The notes under the pieces: model-generated
What the model saw: only the letters and a program-made list of their open reading frames with translations
Databases searched by the model: none
What the model was told of the DNA's origin: nothing
Origin: Acidobacteriota bacterium
Lineage (GTDB): Bacteria; Acidobacteriota; Holophagae; Holophagales; Holophagaceae
Reading direction: 5' to 3'
Length of the DNA stretch: 64,000 bases
Assembly (NCBI GenBank): GCA_016195985.1
Contig: JACPYP010000007.1
Coordinates: forward strand, 62,001-126,000
Shown: in pieces, positions 58,920 through 64,000 of the stretch
Layout: every line of letters begins with the position of its first letter
Position numbering within the stretch: position 1 is the stretch's first letter
Position numbers and translations under genes: made by a program

Positions 58920-61900
58920 ATGCTTGATCGGATCATCCGAACCTCATTGAATCAGCGCCACGTGGTGCTGTTGGTGGCCGCCCTGATGCTCATGTGGGGT
59001 GGGTGGACTGCCAGCCGCATGCCCGTGGACGTTCTACCGGACCTCACCGCCCCCACCGTCACAGTGGGCACCGAGGCCCACGGCATGGCCCCTCAGGAAG
59101 TGGAGCGCCTCATCACCCAACCGGTGGAAAGCGCCATGCAGGGTGCGGCGGGAGTCCGCCGCGTTCGCTCGACTAGCCACGTGGGACTGTCCCTGGTGCA
59201 TGTGGAGTTCGACTGGGATGTGCCGATCCTCCAGGCCCGGCAGGTGGTCTCTGAGCGCCTTCAGGCAGCAGTGGGAGGCCTTCCTCCCGGAACACCCACA
59301 CCCGTCTTGCTGCCCATCAGTTCCGTCATGGGCGAGATCATGTTTGTGGCCCTGGAAAGCGATCAGCACTCCCCCATGGATATTCGCGCTCAGGCCGACT
59401 GGGAAGTCCGGCGGCGCCTGCTCGCCGTGCCTGGCGTGAGCCAGGTCGTTCCCATCGGTGGCGAAGTCCGACAATACCAAGTGCTCCTCAAGCAGGACCG
59501 CCTGCTGGCCTATCGCCTCACTGCCGAAGAAGTGGCCGAAGCCGTCAAGAAATCCGGCGAGAGTTCGTCGGCGGGCTTCCTGGTCCACCAGGGTCAGGAA
59601 TACCTGATTCACGGGATCGGGCGGCTTCAGGATGTCTCGGACCTGGAATCGGCGCTGATCATCCGGCGGGACGGCCAGCCGGTGAAGGTCAAGGACCTCG
59701 CTGAAGTGAAGATCGGACCCGCCCTCAAGCGAGGCGAGGGAAGCCACAACGGACGTCCCGCCGTCCTCCTCGCTATCCAGAAACAGCCCGCCGCCAACAC
59801 GCTGGAACTCACCAAGCGCCTGGATCAGGTGATGGACGAGATCCAGACGACCCTGCCTCAGGGCATGAAGCTGGAGAAGCACATCTTCCGGCAAGCGAAC
59901 TTCATTCAGGTGGCCATCCGCAACGTGGTGGATGCGCTTCGGGATGGCACCCTCCTGGTGATCCTGGTGGTGGGACTCTTCCTCATGCACACCCGGGCCA
60001 CCCTCATCACCGCCGTGGCCGTGCCTCTCAGCCTGGTGGCAGCTGTGCTGGCCCTGAAGGCCTTCGGCGCCACGCTGAACACCATGACCCTGGGCGGCAT
60101 GGCCTTGGCCATCGGCGATCTGGTGGATGACGCCATCATCGATGTTGAAAACGTGCTCCGGCGGCTTCGCGAAAACGCTTCCAAGGCCCACGAACACCGC
60201 AAGCCCTTCCTCCAGGTGGTCTACAAGGCCAGCATGGAGATCCGCTCTTCCATCGTCTACGCCACCGCCATCATCATGGTGGTCTTCACGCCCATCTTCT
60301 TCTTGGGAGGCGTGGAGGGGCGCATGCTCCAACCCCTGGGCATCGCCTTCACGGTGGCCCTGGGCGCCTCCCTGCTGGTCGCCCTCACGGTGACCCCGGC
60401 GCTCTGCGCCTGGCTGCTGCCCCATGACCTGGAGGGCAAGCACGCCCACGAGGGGCGCTTCGTCACTTGGATCAAGGACCACTACACGCCAATCCTCACT
60501 TGGGCCATGCCCAAGTGGCGACTGCTCATTGCACTCGGAGCCGTGGGCCTCCTGGCAGCCACCCTCAGCCTGTTCTTTGCCGGGCGGAGCTTCATGCCCG
60601 AGTTCAACGAGGGCAGCCTGAACGTCACCGTGGTCTGCCTCCCAGGCACTCCGCTCTCTGTCTCAGATGCGTTGGGCCGCCAGGCCGAGGAAATCATGCT
60701 CAAGCATCCAGAGGTGGTGGCCACCGCCCGCCGCACAGGGCGGGCCGAACTCGACGAACACGGTCAGGATGTCTTCGGCGCCGAGATCGAAGTGGGCCTG
60801 AAGATGAAGGACCGCAGCAAGGAAGAACTGCTCGCGGCGCTCCGGAAATCGCTGTCGCAGATTCCAGGCGTTTTCATCAGCCTGGGCCAGCCCATCAGCC
60901 ACCGCGTGGATCACATCCTCAGCGGGAGCCGAGCCGCCATCGCCGTGAAGGTCTTCGGCCCGGATCGCCTGGAACTTCGGCGCATCGCCCAGGAGGTTAA
61001 GTCCGAGATGGGCCAGGTTCGGGGCGTGGTTGATCTGGCCATGGAGGCCGAGGCCGCCCAGCCCCAACTCGCCATCAAACCAGATCGTGCGGCGTTGGCC
61101 AGCGCCGGGCTCACCACCCAGGACTTCGCCCATGCCCTGGAGTTGTCCTTTGCAGGCGAAGCTGTGGCGCAGGTTCGCGAGGGCAACCGGGCCTTCGATG
61201 TCCTGGTCAAGATGGAACCCACCGCCAACCTGGACGCCGAGCGTATTGGCTCGGTGCTGGTATCGACCCCAACAGGCCCCGTGCCCATCAGCCAACTGGC
61301 CAAGGTGGACTATGAACGCGCCCCGGCCTACATCCCCCGAGAAGACAATCAGCGAAAGCTGGCCGTCACCTGCAACGTGGGCGGACGGGATCTCTTCGGT
61401 GTGGTGTCGGACATCCAGGCCCGCATCAAGGAGAAGGTCAAACTGCCCCAGGGCTATCAGGTCACCTACGGTGGCCAGTTCGAGAGCGGCGAAGGGGCCG
61501 CTCGCACCCTGACCCTCCTGGGCTTCGGGGCCGTGATCATCGTCTTCGGCCTGCTCTTCCTGGCTCTCCGCAGCTTCCGCGACGCCACCTTGGTCATGGT
61601 CAACCTGCCCCTGGCTTGGATGGGCGGCGTGCTCGGCCTCTGGGCCAGCGGCGGTGTGCTGAGCGTCGCCACCCTCATCGGCTTCATCACCCTCTTTGGC
61701 ATCGCCACCCGCAACGGCATCATGCTGGTCACTCACATCCACCACCTGCACGACGAAGGGCTCCACGGCGTCGAGGCCATCCGACAGGCCGCCCTGGAAC
61801 GCCTCAGCCCCATCCTCATGACGGCCCTGACGGCGGGTCTCGCACTGGTGCCCATCATCCTCCGCCGTCACGCCCCCGGCAGCGAGATCCAGGCCCCCAT

Positions 61901-62063
61901 GGCCTTCGTCATCCTCTTCGGCCTGCTGTCCAGCACCGCCTTGAACATGCTCGTGGTGCCTAGCCTCTACCTCCGCTTCGGATCAAAGGCAGGGCACCGC
62001 AAAGAGGAAGGCCTTCATCATGTGGCCGACCCATCCCATGGCGAGGTCGGCCACACCGTCTAA
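58920..62063 (+). CDS. CzcA/CusA-family heavy-metal RND transporter
   Basis: 1047 aa from the ATG at 58920 (AGGGG upstream; GTG one codon earlier possible). Twelve helices and two large periplasmic loops. The N-terminus MLDRIIRTSLNQRH and PDLTAPTVTVGTEAHGMAPQEVE are typical of the HME subfamily. Helix 4 carries MALAIGDLVDDAIIDVENVLRRLREN, with the acidic proton-relay residues. RNGIMLVTHIHHLHDEG lies in the second half. It pumps divalent or monovalent heavy metal from the periplasm by proton motive force. Substrate is not fixed by sequence; His-rich partners and the CDF neighbour favour Zn/Co/Cd or Ni. Confidence 0.93.
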   Translation: MLDRIIRTSLNQRHVVLLVAALMLMWGGWTASRMPVDVLPDLTAPTVTVGTEAHGMAPQEVERLITQPVESAMQGAAGVRRVRSTSHVGLSLVHVEFDWDVPILQARQVVSERLQAAVGGLPPGTPTPVLLPISSVMGEIMFVALESDQHSPMDIRAQADWEVRRRLLAVPGVSQVVPIGGEVRQYQVLLKQDRLLAYRLTAEEVAEAVKKSGESSSAGFLVHQGQEYLIHGIGRLQDVSDLESALIIRRDGQPVKVKDLAEVKIGPALKRGEGSHNGRPAVLLAIQKQPAANTLELTKRLDQVMDEIQTTLPQGMKLEKHIFRQANFIQVAIRNVVDALRDGTLLVILVVGLFLMHTRATLITAVAVPLSLVAAVLALKAFGATLNTMTLGGMALAIGDLVDDAIIDVENVLRRLRENASKAHEHRKPFLQVVYKASMEIRSSIVYATAIIMVVFTPIFFLGGVEGRMLQPLGIAFTVALGASLLVALTVTPALCAWLLPHDLEGKHAHEGRFVTWIKDHYTPILTWAMPKWRLLIALGAVGLLAATLSLFFAGRSFMPEFNEGSLNVTVVCLPGTPLSVSDALGRQAEEIMLKHPEVVATARRTGRAELDEHGQDVFGAEIEVGLKMKDRSKEELLAALRKSLSQIPGVFISLGQPISHRVDHILSGSRAAIAVKVFGPDRLELRRIAQEVKSEMGQVRGVVDLAMEAEAAQPQLAIKPDRAALASAGLTTQDFAHALELSFAGEAVAQVREGNRAFDVLVKMEPTANLDAERIGSVLVSTPTGPVPISQLAKVDYERAPAYIPREDNQRKLAVTCNVGGRDLFGVVSDIQARIKEKVKLPQGYQVTYGGQFESGEGAARTLTLLGFGAVIIVFGLLFLALRSFRDATLVMVNLPLAWMGGVLGLWASGGVLSVATLIGFITLFGIATRNGIMLVTHIHHLHDEGLHGVEAIRQAALERLSPILMTALTAGLALVPIILRRHAPGSEIQAPMAFVILFGLLSSTALNMLVVPSLYLRFGSKAGHRKEEGLHHVADPSHGEVGHTV

Positions 62064-62350
62064 GGTGCGAAGGATCTGAACCGAATCCAGTGCGAACCGA
62101 AGGAATCGCGCATGGCACACCAACCTGGAGGCAGATCGGCGACTTCAAGGACGCTGGAGTCACGGCTGACGACTGCCTCCATCGGGATCACACGACGGTC
62201 CTCCAGGTCAGACGTGGTTCCACAGGTGAACCCCCAATCTCCACGTGTGTAGTGGATCACCTGAACGATGGGTAGTCCCAGATCGAGCACCTGACGCGTG
62301 GTCGTCGCGGTTTCATTCGGTGCTTGTTCGAATGGCCAATCCTGGATCAC
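62060..62350 (-). CDS. Small protein of unknown function
   Basis: 96 aa with a GTG start preceded by AAGGGG; its stop overlaps the pump gene end by four bases on the opposite strand. Composition is protein-like with ordered motifs (GLPIVQVIHYTRGDWGFTCG; DLPPGWCAMRDSFGSHWIRF) and no low-complexity bias. I do not recognise the family with confidence; the PGWxAxRxxxGxxW pattern occurs in small DUF2185-like or immunity-like proteins. It could be a lone conserved protein. Confidence 0.55.
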   Translation of the reverse strand: MIQDWPFEQAPNETATTTRQVLDLGLPIVQVIHYTRGDWGFTCGTTSDLEDRRVIPMEAVVSRDSSVLEVADLPPGWCAMRDSFGSHWIRFRSFAP

Positions 62351-62418
62351 AAAGCCCCTTCATTGCCCTCTGTGTGCATGCCTATGTCACATGCGAATAC
62401 TGCTGAAGTGAGGTGAGT

Positions 62419-63123
62419 CTATCGTGTTCCAGCAACTGTGAATCCATCGAACAAGCAGACACTATCCGCCTTGGTCCAGATGCCCACGCGTCCGCTGACG
62501 GGCTGATCCAGGGTGTGTTCCATGACCCGCTTGCCGTTCAGGTAACCCTCCAGATTCCGACCCCGGACAATGAGTTTCACCTCGTGCCACTGACCACTGG
62601 GTGTGGGGGTGTTGCGAATCCACTTCACGGAACTGCGCTTCCCCTTTACCACTCGCCAGAGCACGAGATTGTTCTCCAGAGCATTGGCCCGCATGGCGAG
62701 GTAATCCCCGTTGGCCTTCAGGTCGAAGAGGATGCCCCCAGCCTGATCCACCCGGCCCGCCAGGGCCTTGAAACGCATGGTGATCTCACCCTCTCTGAAG
62801 TCGCCGACCTCCTTGGCCACCACGTAGGGGAAGTAGGCGAAGGCTTTCACGCTATCCAGGAACTCGGCGTAGCGTTCGCCGTAGATGGCCCTGGCCTTGT
62901 CGGCCAGATTGGCGCCGCTCTGGCCTTCCTGCCACTTGGTCCCATCGACCTTCAGCACCTTTCGGCCATTGTCCTGGGTGATGGTCCAGTTACCCACCAT
63001 GGGGATCATGGCCTTGGGCTCGGCACCGACCGTTTCGGAGCTGAAATCCACGGTCTTCGAAACCACTTGGGCGACGGCGGGCAGAGCGACGAGGGCAGCG
63101 CAGGCAAACAGGGAGCGAAGCAT
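62419..63123 (-). CDS. Exported LamG/DUF1080-like beta-sandwich protein
   Basis: 234 aa with a signal peptide (MLRSLFACAALVALPAVAQ). The body looks like a concanavalin-type jelly roll related to DUF1080 or 3-keto-disaccharide hydrolase domains: GNWTITQDNGRKVLKVDG, FREGEITMRFKALAGRVDQAGGILFDLKANGDYLAMRANALENNLVLWRV, GQWHEVKLIVRGRNLEGYLNGKRVMEHTLDQPVSGRVGIWTKAD. Ligand or activity is unknown; carbohydrate or lipid binding is the usual role. It follows the membrane protein gene by nine bases on the same strand. Confidence 0.83.
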   Translation of the reverse strand: MLRSLFACAALVALPAVAQVVSKTVDFSSETVGAEPKAMIPMVGNWTITQDNGRKVLKVDGTKWQEGQSGANLADKARAIYGERYAEFLDSVKAFAYFPYVVAKEVGDFREGEITMRFKALAGRVDQAGGILFDLKANGDYLAMRANALENNLVLWRVVKGKRSSVKWIRNTPTPSGQWHEVKLIVRGRNLEGYLNGKRVMEHTLDQPVSGRVGIWTKADSVCLFDGFTVAGTR

Positions 63124-63132
63124 GGCTTCTCC

Positions 63133-64000
63133 TTAGGTGTGATTGGGGCGGGCCAGGTGCTGACGCAGCCAGAGGGCGGCAACAAGAAGCGGCAAGATCA
63201 AACGGAACCAGAGCATCCCTGGCGGCACGTTCAGCGTGTTTGGGTAACCGGGATACATGACATCGGATTCCTCGACCACGGGATGGATGGCGGTCAGCTT
63301 CCAGATGAGGGGCAAGACTTCACCGGCACTGGTGGAACGACTGGTGTCTTCCCTGTCTTGATACCGATAGGTCACTTCACCGTAGCGGTCATCACCACCC
63401 TGATTGAAGCGTCCAAACGCGCCCGTATCACCCGAGCGCAACACGTGCATATTGGGCACCACCCGCTGCAGCTTGCGAAGGAGGCTCCGATCCAGGTCCA
63501 TCCATCGGGGGTCCTCGGCGCTGAGGCGAACCTCGATATCCAAGCGTTCTGGAATGCGCACAAGGGCCTGCTCTATGCCGATAGGGAATGAATGGCGGCG
63601 GTCTTCGGTGAGGTCCCAAGATTTTGGCAAATGAGGGAATGCTAAGAGGATCAAGACCATCGCCACCACCCCACTGATCGAGGGGAGAACCTTCGACAGC
63701 AACGAATGTCCTGGGTGCAGCCACAGGGCGGCATACCCAAGGGCCATCAGGATGAGGGCGACCCAAGCCAAGCCGTGCCCCTGAGACAGCAACCCACGCT
63801 CCAGCGGGCGGAGAGCCTGCGTGAGTGACAGGGCTGCGACTTGGGATAGCCATCCCCCACTTGCGGTCCCCTCGAAATCGATAACCCACGACCCCAAAGT
63901 TGCCGCCAGAACCAAGAGTGAGGCTGTCGCCGAACTACGGGCAATGCAGCCCGCCAATAGGGAGACCGCAATCACCACAGCCCCATAGAGCAAGTGGCCG
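63133..64000 (-). CDS. ABC-2 type permease-like membrane protein, 5' end beyond window
   Basis: At least 286 aa; the frame is open to the right edge, so the start is outside. Helices near the visible N-terminus (AVVIAVSLLAGCIARSSATASLLVLAATLGSWVIDF) match ABC-2 permease subunits. A helix follows (GLAWVALILMALGYAALWL), then another (VLPSISGVVAMVLILLAFP). A GldG-like extracytoplasmic part comes next (about residues 125-255; EVRLSAEDPRWMDLDRSLLRKLQRVVPNMHVLRSG) and a C-terminal helix. This permease plus GldG-like combination occurs in uncharacterised exporter operons. Confidence 0.72.
   Translation of the reverse strand, partial: GHLLYGAVVIAVSLLAGCIARSSATASLLVLAATLGSWVIDFEGTASGGWLSQVAALSLTQALRPLERGLLSQGHGLAWVALILMALGYAALWLHPGHSLLSKVLPSISGVVAMVLILLAFPHLPKSWDLTEDRRHSFPIGIEQALVRIPERLDIEVRLSAEDPRWMDLDRSLLRKLQRVVPNMHVLRSGDTGAFGRFNQGGDDRYGEVTYRYQDREDTSRSTSAGEVLPLIWKLTAIHPVVEESDVMYPGYPNTLNVPPGMLWFRLILPLLVAALWLRQHLARPNHT

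Overview
The window is high-GC bacterial chromosomal DNA. It carries no rRNA or tRNA genes, no CRISPR array and no recognisable insertion sequence. The gene complement suggests an anaerobic or facultative Acidobacteriota of the Holophagae/Geothrix type: duplicated-orphan (ADOP/MacB-like) permeases, a large chemotaxis and response-regulator block, class I plus class III ribonucleotide reductases under one cobalamin riboswitch, a tungsten-type aldehyde oxidoreductase, and many outer-membrane and periplasmic redox proteins. The taxonomic call is an inference from gene content, not from a marker gene.

Layout. 0-5.7 kb (minus strand): an efflux adaptor and two ADOP-type permeases, a Tyr/Trp/Gly-rich secreted protein and a tandem-FKBP prolyl isomerase. 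5.8-16 kb: a signalling block. A YfiR-like periplasmic protein, two HisKA kinases, a REC-HDOD protein and two REC/degenerate HD-GYP proteins run on the minus strand. A lone receiver lies upstream on the plus strand and a DUF438/DUF1858 pair is divergent. 16-25.4 kb: a complete chemotaxis operon (MCP, CheY, STAS, CheA, MCP, CheW, CheR, CheD, CheB) with another CheY-like receiver upstream. CheA carries an MshEN-like tandem motif, a possible cyclic-di-GMP input. 25.6-33 kb: a MarC-type membrane protein, then nrdA-nrdD-(57-aa glycyl-radical ORF)-nrdG-nrdB behind a cobalamin riboswitch. The glycyl-radical domain is encoded separately from the NrdD body.

33-43.1 kb is an iron/redox region. A di-heme peroxidase-like lipoprotein, a porin, an FMN-binding protein, ApbE and a small membrane protein form one operon. 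Two HEAT-repeat paralogues sit between two copies of the same TGAGA-N5-TCTCA Fur-like operator. The second copy precedes a heme-type TonB receptor, an exported CbiX-like chelatase and a PepSY-type membrane protein. Together these could bring in a metalloporphyrin, strip its metal in the periplasm and use flavin/heme electron transfer. This is the best candidate for an undescribed system.

43.1-47.5 kb: a sigma54 activator divergent from an aldehyde:ferredoxin oxidoreductase and a MoaD-like protein. 47.5-49.3 kb looks degraded: a membrane-protein gene with an in-frame TAA, a dinucleotide-binding oxidoreductase with a broken N-terminus, and a geneless stretch. 49.3-53.6 kb: a TetR regulator divergent from an ABC exporter operon (ATPase, DUF2141 protein, FtsX permease), with two identical palindromes in the promoter region. 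53.6-62 kb: a metal-resistance block (CDF exporter; BlaI-like repressor, M56 protease with a His-rich loop, CzcCBA-type RND pump) around a perfect 8-7-8 inverted repeat. The right edge has a small unknown ORF, a secreted LamG/DUF1080-like protein and a truncated ABC-2 type membrane protein.
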